In this document: one piece after another, positions 21,469-33,835 of the stretch
Layout: each line of letters begins with the position of its first letter
Numbering within the stretch: the stretch's first letter is position 1
DNA from: Phyllostachys edulis
Taxonomy: Eukaryota > Streptophyta > Magnoliopsida > Poales > Poaceae
DNA: 64,000 nucleotides
NCBI GenBank assembly: GCA_036346405.1
Contig: CM070568.1
Span: 6,826,221-6,890,220 of the forward strand
Reading direction: 5' to 3'
The notes under the pieces: generated by a model
What the model saw: only the letters and a program-made list of their open reading frames with translations
Database searches by the model: none
What the model was told of the DNA's origin: nothing
Position numbers and translations under genes: made by a program

Positions 21469-23986
21469 ATAGCGACTGATAAGTATTCCACCAAACCACC
21501 TGTGTTTGATGGAGTCGATTTTGCTTACCGGAAGGCTCGTATGCATGCCTACATTGAGGCTCAAAGGCACACAATTTGGCTTAAGGTAAAAAATCCTTGT
21601 GTTGTGCCAACCAATGACGATGTGATCACTCCAAATGTGAAGGCAAATAACAAGGCTCGAAACTTCTTGATTCAATGGCTTAGTCGATCTAAGTTTGAGC
21701 GTGTCACTCATTCGAGGTCTGCTCATGAGATTTGGAAGACCCTCTGTGATTACCACGAGGGCTCTACTGCGATCAAGGAAGTGAGACAGAATCAACTCAA
21801 GAAAGGATACTCAAAGATCGAACAAAGACCTGGTGAATCTTTGGATGAGTTTTGGGGAAGGTTTTCCAAAATCCGTCATGACTTGCGTGCTGTGGATCTT
21901 GTGTTTACTAAATCTGAAAATGCACATAAGCTCTTGGGTGCTCTTGATGTGAAGGTCTGGGGGATGAAAATCACTTCCATCAATGACAACACTATCATGA
22001 GTGAGCTTACCATAGATAAGCTCTACTTGAGGTTGAAGACGCATAAGATTGACTTCATCTCGCGTCTCCCTAAGACAGAGTCGATGGCTTTAGTGGCTGA
22101 CCCATGTAAGGGTAGTTCTTCTGATTCTTTGGGTTTTGGCTCATCTGGGTTTTCATTATCTTTTTTACACTCTTTGAGCGATAAGCAGCTAGAGAAGCTA
22201 CCTGAAGATGATCTAGCACTCTTATCCACAAAATTCTCGAGAGTTTACAACAAGGTATGGAACAGAAGGAGATGTGGCCCTGTCACTTGCTTTGAGTGTG
22301 GTGAGCCAAACCACATTCGCTCCAAGTGCCCCAAGCTGAAGGGCAAGGTGGAGAAGGACTCTCGAGGCGTCCTCAATCTAAGGATGTGAAAGCCTAGATG
22401 CCCAACTATCGCAAGTTCGTTAGCCGAGTCCTTGCCGCTCTTGAGAGTGTTGATATGAGCGATGTGGACTCGGGGACGGAGGACAACGACAACGATTCTC
22501 ATGGCAAGAAGAAGGCTTAGGATTTCACTAGCATATGCTTCATGGCCAAGGACCTGCACGACGTCGACTCCTCCAACGACGACGACCCCTTCAGTGATAC
22601 CGATGAGGTATGTCCCTCACTCAATGACATGAAATGTGCTTTGGTCGTTGTTGAACAAAAACTGAAGAAGCAAGCTAAAATGATTAAGAGACAGGACACC
22701 ATGATTGTTAACTTGAACCTAGAAGTTGTTAGGCTTGATCCATTAATCCTGTTGATGTTTGTGATTCTTGCTCTAGCTTGCATAATGAATTGATCAATCT
22801 AAAATCTGCTCATTCTTCTGTTGCGAATCAACTTAAAGATGCTCTTGATGAACTAGAATCTCTCAAGTCTAGTCCTGCTTGTATGAATGCTATTGCTCTA
22901 GATGTGACTGCTGTAGATGCTATTCCTTTACCTTGCTCAAATTGTGCTTTGCTTGAATTAAAATTGGATAGCACTACAAAAGAATTGCTGAAATTTGATG
23001 CTAGTCACACTTCCTCCCATTGTGAGGATAATAAGATTAAAATGAAGGAAATGACTGAAATGGTTCTTCATTCTAAATCTGCATCATGTGAAAATTGTCT
23101 TAAACTCACAATGGAAAATGAAGCCCTAAACAAGACTTTAGAGGAGAAAGCTAAAATTGAACAATCCATGTCCTTGACTACATCCAAGAAAGTCGTTGAT
23201 TATGCTTCTTGTGCTTTTTGTGCTGAAGTTGGGACAAATTTAGATGAGATACAAGAAGCGTTTAGAGTCAAATTCAAAGAGAAAGTGAGTAGGATTGAGA
23301 ATGCTTCTTGTGTGTCTTGTGAAGCTTTAAGGGTTGAGGTAGCTCTTGTTAAAGAAAAGCTTGCTAGGACAATCAAGTCAAATAGGTGTGTCATCTGTAA
23401 GGACCTAGCCAAAGAAAATGATTACCTTAAAAAGACCCTTGAGAGATTTTCTAGTGGGAAGAAGAACCTCAACATGATCCTCGACCAATCTAAGGTGAGT
23501 GTGAAGAAAAGTGGACTAGGATTTAATTCCCTAGAGCATTCCAAGAACCATCCACCTAAGATTATGAGAGCTGTTGAGAGTGGTATGTTTGAGGTAGAAT
23601 CTTCTGTGCCATCTAAGATAGTCTTTAGATCTGCAGGTTTTGCCCAAACCCCTTCAAGCAAGACAGGTGCTTCTACTTCATCAGGTCAGACCCCTCAAAA
23701 GGTCGAGTACCATTGCACCTTCTACAAGAAGGATGGCCACATTGTTGAGTTCTGCTTCCATAGAGCCATGATTGAGAGGAAGGAGAGGATGAGTGCCTTG
23801 AGGACCATTAGAGGAGTTCCCTCATCTGTGACAGTCTCTAGAGCCAGGCAGCCTGTCTTCCCTGCTAGACATAGGCCTAGTTTCGTAGATGACTTCTTTG
23901 ACTCTTTTGGTGGCTCTAGGCAGCATTTTGGGTTAGGATATCGTGAGGAGAGACCACGAGTAGCATCTAGACAGGGGAAGTACTGA
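21469..23986 (+). pseudogene. copia-3 gag with CxxC coiled-coil region
   Basis: By comparison with copia-4 the gag should start at 21469, where the ATG is now ATA. The first part (to 22389) has the UBN2 capsid domain (FDGVDFAYRKARMHAYIEAQ; SAHEIWKTLCDYHEG) and an intact zinc knuckle CFECGEPNHIRSKC (~22291-22332). A stop at 22387-22389 and a stop at 22518 break it. 22778-23986 is a long acidic coiled coil with a CxxC pair at the head of each segment (CSNC, CENC, CAFC, CVSC, CVIC), ending ERFSSGKKN. A second knuckle near 23716-23756 reads HCTFYKKDGHIVEFC and has lost its second Cys to Tyr. The product would assemble the particle. The gag of copia-4 is a close relative. Confidence 0.85.
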
Positions 23987-24109
23987 CCTTTTGGTAGGTT
24001 GATTCGGAGAGGTCTAGGTGGTTCTCGTGTGCATTCTTATGGTTATTCCTCTAACCATTTTGTTGCTGTTTCTACTGCTTTGCCTAAACATCGTGTGACT
24101 CAGTACTAG

Positions 24110-25828
24110 ATTCCCAAGTCTTTTATCACTAACCCCAGTACTGAGGCACAGATATTTTCTACTCGTGCTCTGTAGGTCTGTCGTGTGAGGAAGGAGGACA
24201 TATGGTTTGTTGACTCTGGGTGTTATCGACACATGATTGGAGATTCTAGATGGTTCTCCTCCCTCACACGTGCATCCGACAATGAGTTGATCACATTTGG
24301 GGATGCTTCTACTGGGACCGTGACAGCCAAGGGCACAGTGCGCATCAACAACAAGTTCATACTTAAGGACATCGCTTTGGTAAGTAAGCTGAGGTATAAT
24401 TTGCTATCTGTTTCTCAGCTTCTTGATGAGGGTCTGGAAGTGAGGTTCAAGAGTGGTGAGTGTAGAGTTCTAGACTCCTCGGGTGAGCATGTTTTTGGGA
24501 TCTCAAGGTTTGAGAGGATCTTTTGTGCTGATTTCAGTGTCTCTTCTGCTTCCAGTCCTAGATGTCTTGTGGCTTCTGATTCTCATGATCTAGTTTTGTG
24601 GCATCGTAGGCTTGGACACATAGGTTTTGACCACTTGACCAGGATCAGTAGCAAGGACTTGATTAGAGGTTTGCCTAGACTTAAGCCTGTTAGAGACCTA
24701 GTGTGCACTCCCTGTAGACATGGTAAGATGGTTTCTGCTTCTTATCCACCTCTTACTTTAGTGATGACTGATGGACCAGGTCAGCTCTTGCACTTAGACA
24801 CTATTGGCCCTTCTAGAATTCAGTCTGCAGGTGGGAAATTGTATGTGCTTGTGATAGTGGATGATTTTTCCAAATATTCATGTGTTTATTTTCTGGTTTC
24901 TAAGGATGAGGCTTTTGGTTATTTTAGAGAATTGGTCCTTAGACTAGCTGTTGATCTTCCTGGAGCTTTGAGAGCCATTAGGAGTGACAATGGGACAGAA
25001 TTCAAGAACTCTTCCTTTGCCACTTTCTGTACTGATAGGGGACTTGAGCACTAGTTCTCTTCACCTAGATTTCCCCAGCAGAATGGTGTTGTAGAGAGGA
25101 AGAATATGACCCTTGTAGAGATGGCCAGGACCATGCTAGATGAGCATAGTACACCTAGGAGGTTTTGGGCTGAGGCGATCTCTACTGCTTGTTATGTGTC
25201 AAATAGGGTTTTCTTGAGATTTGTGATTGGCAAGACTTCTTTTGAGCTTAGATTTGGTCATAGGCCTAAAGTCTCTCATTTCAAGATTTTTGGTTACAAG
25301 TGCTTCATTCTTAAACATGGCAACTTGGATAAATTTGAATCAAGATGTTCTGATGGTATTTTTCTTGGATATCCTGCTCATTCTCGTGGCTATCGTGTGT
25401 TTAATTTGGATACTAACAAAATTATTGAGACTTGCAAAGTCACTTTTAATGAGGCTAGTCCTGGTACTAGACCCGATGGTGTAGGTACACGGGTTTTTGA
25501 AAGCATCTTCGTCGACGATGACACTGAGGATGAGGACCCAATCCATCCTCCAGTCACTTCTGAGGTGGTTGGAGAGCCTGATTCTACTTCTCCAGCTTCT
25601 GATGAGCAGCCTCTTCCTACCTTCACCGACGATGTGAGAGGCTCTGCTCCTACCTCCACAGCTCATGAGGTAGAGGCCACTTCTGCACCAGGACCTCCTC
25701 TTCACATTCAGCGAGAGCATCCATCTGAGCAGATGATTAGGGATCTTCATGAGCGAATCACTCGCTCCAGGTTTATCTCTCGAGATTCTCATGCACATTC
25801 TGCTTTTGTCGCGTCTTTTGAACCCTGA
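24110..25828 (+). pseudogene. copia-3 protease and integrase, nearly open
   Basis: 24185-25054: the protease entry IWFVDSGCYRHMIGD keeps the catalytic DSG. The pre-integrase knuckle is VLWHRRLGHIGFDHL, then CTPCRHGKM. The integrase core carries HLDTIGPSR (D1) and RSDNGTEFKN (D2). A single stop after DRGLEH (25053-25055) interrupts the frame, which resumes in phase with RFPQQNGVVERKNMTL (third catalytic residue E). 25106-25828 continues through FGHRPKVSHFKIFGYKCF and GIFLGYPAHSRGYRVFN into an acidic linker, ending at a stop after SFEP. This is one of the best preserved coding stretches in the window. Confidence 0.85.
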
Positions 25829-26253
25829 GATGTCACCCATGCTTTATCTGATTCCTCTTGGGTCAATGCCATGCATGAAGAGCTTGAAAATTTTGAAAGA
25901 AACAAAATCTGGACCTTAGTTGAACCTCCACCTAACCATAATGTAATTGGAAAAAAATGGGTTTTCAAAAATAAGCAAAGTGAGGATGGGTTGATAGTTC
26001 GCAATAAGGCTAGGCTTGTAGCTTAAGGTTATTCCCAGGTAGAAGGCTTAGACTTTGAGGAGACATTTGCTCCTACAGCTAGATTAGAAGCCATTCGTAT
26101 TTTGCTAGCATTCGAGGCATCTAAGGGCTTTAAGCTTTTTCAAATGGATGTCAAGAGTGCTTTTCTTAATGGTTTCATAGAAGAAGAGGTCTTTGTCAAG
26201 CAACCCCCTGGTTTTGAAAATCCCAAATTCCCAAACCATGTGTTTAAGCTCTC
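25829..26253 (+). pseudogene. copia-3 reverse transcriptase, left part, cut by copia-4
   Basis: Reads WVNAMHEELENFERNKIWTL, KKWVFKNKQSEDG, KARLVA then a stop (26023-26025), GYSQVEGLDFEETFAPTARL and MDVKSAFLNGFIEEEVFVKQ, which is standard copia RT. It is interrupted at VFKLS by copia-4 (target CTCTC 26249-26253). It resumes at 33836 as KALYGLKQALKAWYDRLK, so the split is precise. Confidence 0.85.
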
Positions 26254-28139
26254 TGTAGGATCGAATGGCACAATCAGAGGGGGGGTGAATGATTGCAGCG
26301 TATTTGACCTTCAAGAATTGCAGCCGAAACCTTATTGCTAAACCTCTCTAAAGCTTCTTTGAGATCACCTCAAGAACCTCCTGGATATCTTCAAAAGACC
26401 TCCAGAAGAACTTCTCAAGAAACTATCAAACGCATCAAGAACAAAACGAAACTCTGGACACAATATAGAAACAATCTGTTGTATATTGCTCAAACAATGA
26501 TGTGTGGCTACAAGGTGCCCTTCAAGCACCCCTCACAATCTTCAACAGAAGACCTTGCAAAAACTTTTCGACAAAAGCTACAACACGAAACTCAACTCAA
26601 AACCGTGACTCAAAATCACGACCTCCAATCTCAAAACTCACGGGTTAGCTCCTAACCCTCCTCTATTTATACCCTAGAGTCCTATCCATGTCCAACACGA
26701 CACCGACACAGACTCTATCTCAAAACGACCAGATTTGGAACTCCTTCCAAATCAATCTTTCCAAATTTCCACGCCGCAAGCCTCCAGGACTCCATCCCGT
26801 AGCTTCCAGCGCGCACCCCTTGATCTCCACGTGCTCCAGCGTGATCCAAACCACCTCGTGACATCCACGACTTCCAAGACCTCAGATCTCCCCATCCTAG
26901 TCCGAGTCAACTTCGTCACCGACTGTAATTCGACTTCACGCTCAACCTGCACATGCAAAGACCAAAGAAACCAAATCTTGGTACAAGTTATCCAACTTGA
27001 CCATCCATTAGCTCACTCACAGGCATAAACACTATCATGCATCATGCAACACGATAAAGCTCACGATTTTAACTTTTCCTCAGTCAAATCCCCAAAACGA
27101 CAATATTTCAGAGCATAAACGGAACTACCGCCACATTAGCCCCGGTACTACCGCTGCAGCGTCGTCCATCAGCTTCTTCAAGGAAGTACCGCTCTTCATG
27201 AAATCTCAAAATCTCCCGTAGACACACTCTCTGGAAATTCCATACCTTTATCAAACAGTCATACCAACTAGCGGTATTACCGACGTTCAAAGCACGGTCA
27301 TACCGTTCTGCGGTCATACCGCGCCAAGACTACAGTTCTACCGAATTTCACTTAACAGTGCTTGTCAGAAACTCTCTCTCTCTCTAAAAAACCTATCGCA
27401 GTACTACCGCCATCCATGGCGCGGTCATACCGCTTCAAAGAAGAAATCAATGTCCAAAAAAACAAGTGTTATGGTTTTCCATACCGCTAAAAACACAACG
27501 GTATTACGACAAGCAGATACTCAATAAATTCCAAGCGGTACTACCGCACCTCTGAAATGCGCAAAAGAACTCAGAACCAAGCCCTGATACACGTGGATGC
27601 TCTAGATGATTTGGGTCGATCGGACCACGCTTCAACACCGTCAGATTTAGGAGCACTGTAGAAAGTCCGAACGTTCCCCTTGATTTCAGCCGTCAGATTC
27701 CAAATCAAAAGCTCACAATCCTTGAAGAGTACTGACGGTCCGAACGTTCCTCTCAATATGAGCCGTCCGATCAAGATCTAACGAGTCGACCAAAGCACCA
27801 TTCGAAAACAAAGACTTGCGGTACTACCGCGCTTAACAAGCGGTCGTACCGCAATCCGGTAGTTCCGCATATACAAAGCCGGTACTACCGTTTCCAGAGA
27901 AAATCCAAAAGCCAAACGCAAGTCTTCGGGAAATTCCATACCGCCAGCAACTGTGCGGTTGTTCCTCTCAGCAGTAGTTCCGCGGACACAAGGCCGGTAC
28001 TACCGCAAAGCTCGACAAAAGCGATATTCGATGTAAATCAGCGAGAACACAACAAAGAAAAACAACTAAGATCACAAGCATGTTCCTTTGGCAATGTATT
28101 CATCATTAAATAACATGATTAAGACCTCTGGGTCTAACA
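26254..28139 (-). repeat. 3' LTR of copia-4
   Basis: 1,886 bp, TGTAGGATCG...GGTCTAACA. It contains many copies of the inverted motif GCGGTACTACCGC and variants (CGGTCATACCG, CGGTATTACCG), and a minus-strand TATA box (complement of CTATTTATA at 26663-26671). It differs from the other LTR mainly in two replaced patches near 27150 and 27510. Confidence 0.9.
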
Positions 28140-28152
28140 ATCTCCCCCTTGA
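28140..28152 (-). other. Polypurine tract of copia-4
   Basis: The complement reads CAAGGGGGAGAT directly before the 3' LTR. Further copies (GGGGGAGAAA near 28276-28285, AAGGGGGAGC near 29277-29286) lie upstream, the multiple-PPT habit of Sireviruses. Confidence 0.7.
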
Positions 28153-29282
28153 TGAATACATTGACAAAACCTCAAAAACATGATTTAAAATTGTGAAAGC
28201 TTTCAACTGAAAAACTCCTGATAAGCAAATGTTTTCAAATCAAAATTTTCTCCTCTTTCTCCAGTTTTCTCAGATTTCTCCCCCTTTGGCAATGTAATCA
28301 TCAAGAACAACAAGGAAGGAATAATTCTAAAACAAGGAATACAGAGAGTAAAAATCAAGAGGCTTTGGAAATTATTCAAGTCACTGCTCACAGTTTTACA
28401 AGATTAACCAAGCCATCTTATGGAGTAGAGCTATCTAGATCATATAAAGTCATGTATCATGTAGCAAAATCAAGACTTGTCTGTACCACTTGAAGGATGA
28501 AACAAATTGTAAAACAGTTTAAGCAATTTTAAATACATGACAGGCATCTCAAACAATGACTAAACAGATTATAAACATCACAAAAGAATATCACCAAGAA
28601 AAGTTAGAGTATAACAATGAGATACAAGTTAAATCTAGATGAGCTAGCAGACTCAATATAGCATCCTATTGCTTCACTGTCAATTCTTATTTGTATGTGG
28701 CATACTTGCAACATACTTCTTTTCAAAAGTGGCATGCTTGTAGCATACTTCTTTTCAAATGAGTACTTTTGTGTGCATTTTTTTTTGAATATACACAGCT
28801 GTGTATGGCATGCTTGAAGGATACTTCTTTTTATGAGAGCACGTTTGTGTGCATATTTTTGTTCTTTTGAATACACAGCTATGCATGGCATGCTTGAAGC
28901 ACACATCTTTTTATTTTCTCAACCCTTTATACTTTTATATATGACATGCCAAAATGAGTGAGCATAACAGGATTGCATTGAGAGACATGCTGGCTACAAA
29001 TCCAAGATTTAAAAAGACTCACAAAAAAACTCATCCTCTTCCATGGACATCATAAAGTGATAGTAATAATCAATCTAGTAAAAAAATGTTAGCCAAGTCA
29101 TGCTTTAGTTAAAATGTAGCAAGTTTATTAAAAACAGTCAATGATCACGGCTACACAACACATGAGTAAATATGATAAAGAAAGCTCTCTTACTCATTTA
29201 ATTTCAATGGTTTGTACTTGACGAATTTGTTTGACAAGAATAATAATCAAAGCTTCTGAAATTCTTAAACACAAGCTCCCCC
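28153..29282 (-). other. Non-coding 3' internal region of copia-4
   Basis: AT-rich. A tandem repeat of roughly 95 bp (2-3 copies, about 28690-28920) contains TGGCATGCTTGAAG and ACACAGCT-TG. No coding content is seen; the polymerase genes expected here are absent. Confidence 0.6.
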
Positions 29283-31917
29283 TTAGAACAAGCTTACTTT
29301 GCCAAAGAGCAAACTGTGTAAAAACAAGTAGATTTGAAAAGGAGCAGCAAACAACAATTTTAACTCAACAAAGAGAAGAACCACATCACCCTTTCCACAA
29401 GGACTTACAGCAAAAAGCATTTCCTTGAAAGCCATCAAACGAAGTGGAGAACCATTAAATGTTCCAATCAAGCAGGAATCCAAAAAACTTGAAGTAAGAA
29501 TAAACTCATGTTCTCCAACCGACAACAAATCTCGTATTGCAAAAGACACCGGTTTCACAGTACTGGGATTAGTGAGAAAAGTTTTGGGGATCCAATACTG
29601 AGACACACGATGTAGAGGAACAGCAGCAAATCCAGAACACGAACCATGTGTGAGTGAGCGATTAGAACGCTGAAAATGAGTCTGTCTAGCTGCCCTTTGA
29701 CTTGCATGCAAAGCTGAATAAGATTTACTTGAATGATAGCCCAAACCAGCACGTGAGCCAGATCTAAAATCATCATAAAAGTTCTCTAAAAACCTAACTT
29801 TTGCATTAGTTCTAGGAACAGCAACTGTGGTTGTACGTTTTTGTTTTAAAGCATTCAATCTCTCCTTTTTATCTTTCTTAGCTTTTCGAAAGCAAAACTG
29901 AACCAGATGCCCTTCTCTACCACAATGAGTACAATGATACTTGTCTTGATGAGAAGTTGTAGCTTTTTCCTTTAGAATTTTTACCTTGGTAAATGGATCC
30001 TTTGCAAAACCAGCAGATTTAAACAAAACTTGTTTTGGTTCAGTTTCAACTTCAAACTTTCCAGGTTCAAGAAGCTTAAGAATTTTGGGAGGACGATTCT
30101 TGGCATGCTCAATGTAATTAAATCCTAGACCTTGGCTTTTAGTACTCACTCTTGATCATCTAGAATCATGTTGATTTTTCTTGCCAAAAGAGAACCTCTC
30201 CAAAGTGTCTTTAAGATATTCAATTTCTTTAGCTAGAGTAGAGCAAGTTGTGCACTGGACAGGTTCGTTCACATTTTTCTTAGAAGCACTAGATTGAGCC
30301 AATCTTTCCTTTTCAGCAAATTCATTTAATTGTCTAGTCAAAGCTTCTATCTCAGTTGTGAGTTTCGGACAGTTAGTGCAAGAAAGAGTCTCATGATAAA
30401 GCATTTGTTGAATAGATTCCTGAAATGACTTTAGTCTAGCTTCTAGCAGTTCACAATTAGAGCAAGTTTTAATTTGAGTATTCAAAATACTTGACTCTAA
30501 ACAAGTTGAACTAGACTTGAGTTTTTCAATTTCAACAGATGCAAGTTTCAGCTTATCATCACAAGATTCATGCGCTAGTTTTAGCTTTTCAAATTTAGTA
30601 TAAATAGACCTAGCAGCTTCTAATTCAGTGTGCAAAACTTGACAGGATTCACAAGATTCATTATCAGGAATAGAAGCCTTAAGCCTATTAATTTCAGAAT
30701 TTAAGCTATCAACAACAAGGTCATGTTTCTTTACTTTCTTTTGATATTTCTTAAGCTCATTTGTTAGTTTAAGCACAGCACGAGATAAATCAGTATAGGA
30801 AGGTTTTACCTCATCAGGGTCACTGTAGAGTTCATCATAATTAATCTCCTCACTGCTTGCCATAAAGCACATCCCTGTGAAGTCCACCTCCTTTGCCTTT
30901 TTGCCTTTGTCCTCATCATCACTTCCAGAGTCAACATCACTCAAATTAATATCGTCAAGTGCTGAGAGTATCCTGTGGACTGCTTTACGATAGTTTTGCT
31001 TCTTGCTTGAGTCAATTTTGAATTTAGAGCGTTGAGTTGGTACTTTGTCATCTTTGTCCTCCTTACTCCTCAGATTGGGACAATTTATCCTTATGTGATT
31101 TGGCTCACCACATTCATAGCTTTGATTGGACCACCTCTCGCCTTGATCTAATGTTGTTAATTGCCTTGGTCACCCTGTTGGAGAAGAGTACAAGCTGTTC
31201 TTTTGGGATCTCCTCCAGTTGTTCATCTGTAGAAGAAGACAAAACAGACACAAGATAAGAACTCGAAGAAGCAGCCTTCATGGGGTTAGTCAAAAGAGCT
31301 AATGGTGAAGATTTATCAACCTTAGATGGGAGAACTTCCATCTCATAGGTTTTTAATCCAGAGAACAGATCATCCATAGTTCGAGTATCTAGATCAACAG
31401 TTTGATTGATAGTTGTGACAACCATCAACCACTCAGAACCTAAAGATCTCAAAATTTTTGATGCATTATCTTCATCACTTGGAATAACACCAACACCACG
31501 CAGATCACTTAGTATCATTTCAAATCGAGCAAAAAGATCATCAACAGATTCATCAGGCTTCATAACAAAATTTGAATACTCCTTTTGAAAAAGATTTTTG
31601 CGCACTTTCTTAATTTTAGTAGTTCCTTCATGATAATCACAAAGAGTCCTTCAAATTAAATGAGCAGAGCTAATGTGAGCCACACGATCAAACTCTTTGC
31701 AAGAAATTCCTTGAAATAACAAGTTACGAGCTTGAGCATTAAGATCAATATCACTTTATTCAAATTAATGTGATGGAGGAACTTCATAAGGACAAGAAAC
31801 CTTTCTCCAAACATCATTACCTTGAGCTTCAATGTAGGCTTGCATCCGACACTTCCAAAAGGCGAAATCAGTACCATCTAACATGGGAGGACGATTTACA
31901 TACCTCTCTGATGCCAT
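29283..31917 (-). pseudogene. copia-4 gag
   Basis: The ATG at 31917 starts MASERYVNRPPMLDGTDFAF, followed by a stop after ~45 codons and frameshifts. The capsid domain continues at 31605-31114 (MKPDESVDDLFARFEMILSD). The first zinc knuckle near 31090 has its first Cys changed to Ser (SYECGEPNHIRINC). 30944-30156 is an open acidic coiled coil with repeated CxxC heads (CESC, CSNC, CTNC, CTTC). After one TGA (30156-30158) the same frame continues as 30149-29283 with an intact second knuckle CTHCGREGHLVQFC. The frame then runs past the gag end (YWIPKTFLTNPST) into a hydrophobic tail of about 80 residues not seen in copia-3. It is damaged but better preserved than most coding regions here. Confidence 0.85.
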
Positions 31918-31925
31918 AGCAACCC

Positions 31926-31937
31926 GCTCTGATACCA
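31926..31937 (-). other. Primer binding site of copia-4
   Basis: The complement reads TGGTATCAGAGC, two bases from the 5' LTR: a perfect initiator-Met tRNA complement. Confidence 0.9.
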
Positions 31938-31939
31938 AT

Positions 31940-33830
31940 TGTAGGATCGAATGGCACAATCAGAGGGGGGGGTGAATGATTGCAACGTATTTGACCTTCA
32001 AGAACTTCAGCCGAAACCTTATTGCTAAACCTCTCTAAAGCTTCTTTGAGATCACCTCAAGAACCTCCTGGATATCTTCAAAAGACCTCCAGAAGAACTT
32101 CTCAAGAAACTATCAAACGCAACAAGAACAAAACGAAACTCTGGACACAATATAGAAACAATCTGTTGTATATTGCTCAAACAATGATGTGTGGCTACAA
32201 GGTGCCCTTCAAGCACCCCTCACAATCTTCAACAGAAGACCTTGCAAAAACTTTTCGACAAAAGCTACAACACGAAAATCAACTCAAAACCGTGACTCAA
32301 AATCACGACCTCCAATCTCAAAACTCACGGGTTAGCTCCTAACCCTCCTCTATTTATACCCTAGAGTCCTATCCATGTCCAACACGACACCGACATGGAC
32401 TCTATCTCAAAACGACCAGATTTGGAACTCCTTCCAAATCAATCTTTCCAAATTTCCACGCCGCAAGCCTCCAAGACTCCATCCCATAGCTTCCAGCGCG
32501 CACCCCTTGATCTCCACGTGCTCCAGCGTGATCCAAACCACCTCGTGACATCCACGACTTCCAAGACCTCAGATCTCCCCATCCTAGTCTGAGTCAACAT
32601 CGTCACCGATTGTAATTCGACTTCACGCTCAACCTGCACATGCAAAGACCAAAGAAACCAAATCTTAGTACAAGTTATCCAACTTGACCATCCATTAGCT
32701 CACTCACACGTATAAACACTATCATGCATCATACAACACAATAAAGCTCACGATTTTAACTTATCCTCAGTCAAATCCCCAAAACGACAATATTTCAGAG
32801 CATAAACGGAACTACCGCCACATTAGCCCCGGTACTACCGCACACGCGGTCATACCGCTCGAAACACTACGGAAGTACCGCTCTTCGTGAAATCTCAAAA
32901 TCTTCCATAGACACACTCTCTGGAAATTCCATACCTTTATCAAACAGTCATACCGACTAGCGGTATTACCGTCGTTCAAAGCACGGTCATACCGTTCTGC
33001 GGTCATACCACGCCAAGACTACAGTTCCACCGAATTTCACTTAACAATGCTTGTCAAAAACTCTCTCTCTCTCTAAAAAACCTATCATGGTACTACCGCC
33101 ATCTATGGCGCGGTCATACCGCTCAGCAAGAAATCCAATGTCCAAAAAAAACAAGTGTTCTGGTTTTTCCATACCGCCAAAAACACAACGGTATTATCGA
33201 TGTGCGGTACTACCGCAAATTCCAAACGGTACTACCGCACCTCTGAAATGCGCAAAAGAACTCAGAACCAAGCCCTGAGACACGTGGACGCTCTAGATGA
33301 TTTGGGCCGATCGGACCACGCTTCAACACCGTCAGATTTAGGAGCACTGTAGAAAGTCCGAACGTTCCCCTTGATTTCAGCCGTCAGATTCCAACTCAAA
33401 AGCTCACAATCCTTGAAGAGTTTTGACGGTCCGAACGTTCCTCTCAATATGAGCCGTCCGATCAAGATCTAACGAGTCGACCAAAGCACCATTCGAAAAC
33501 AAAGACTTGCGGTACTACCGCGCTTAACAAGCGGTCCTACCGCAATCCAGTAGTTCCGCATATACAAAGCCGGTACTACCGTTTCCAGAGAAAATTCAAA
33601 AGCCAAACGCAAGTCTTTGGGAAATTCCATACCGACAGCAACTGTGCGGTTGTTCCTCTCAGCGGTAGTTCCGCGGACACAAGGCCGGTACTACCGCAAA
33701 GCCTGACAAAAATTGATATTCGATAGAAATCAACAGAACTCAACAGCAGTCAGCAACTAAGATCACAAGCATGTTCCTTTGGCAATGTATTCACCATTAA
33801 ATAACATGATTAAGACCTCTGGGTCTAACA
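31940..33830 (-). repeat. 5' LTR of copia-4
   Basis: 1,891 bp, partner of 26254-28139. Minus-strand TATA at 32350-32358. GCGGTACTACCGC-type palindromes are dense at 32810-33240 and 33505-33710. Confidence 0.9.
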
Positions 33831-33835
33831 CTCTC

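Larger units (their letters stand above)
26254..33830 (-). mobile_element. Gag-only, non-autonomous Sirevirus-like element (copia-4)
   Basis: Minus-strand element of 7,577 bp with LTRs 26254-28139 and 31940-33830 and an exact target duplication CTCTC (26249-26253; 33831-33835). The internal 3.8 kb contains a gag closely related to that of copia-3 and then nothing resembling protease, integrase, RT or RNase H. The gag similarity ends just before the point where copia-3 begins its protease. The primer site and polypurine tract are intact. This matches the class called TR-GAG: LTR elements coding only for gag that depend on polymerase supplied in trans. It is the innermost, hence youngest, insertion of the nest. 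Confidence 0.9.

Noticed and set aside
26735..27028. Open frames inside both copia-4 LTRs (also 26335-26655, 32022-32342)
   Set aside because: Present in non-coding LTR sequence on the strand opposite to the element. Both copies share them by descent only.
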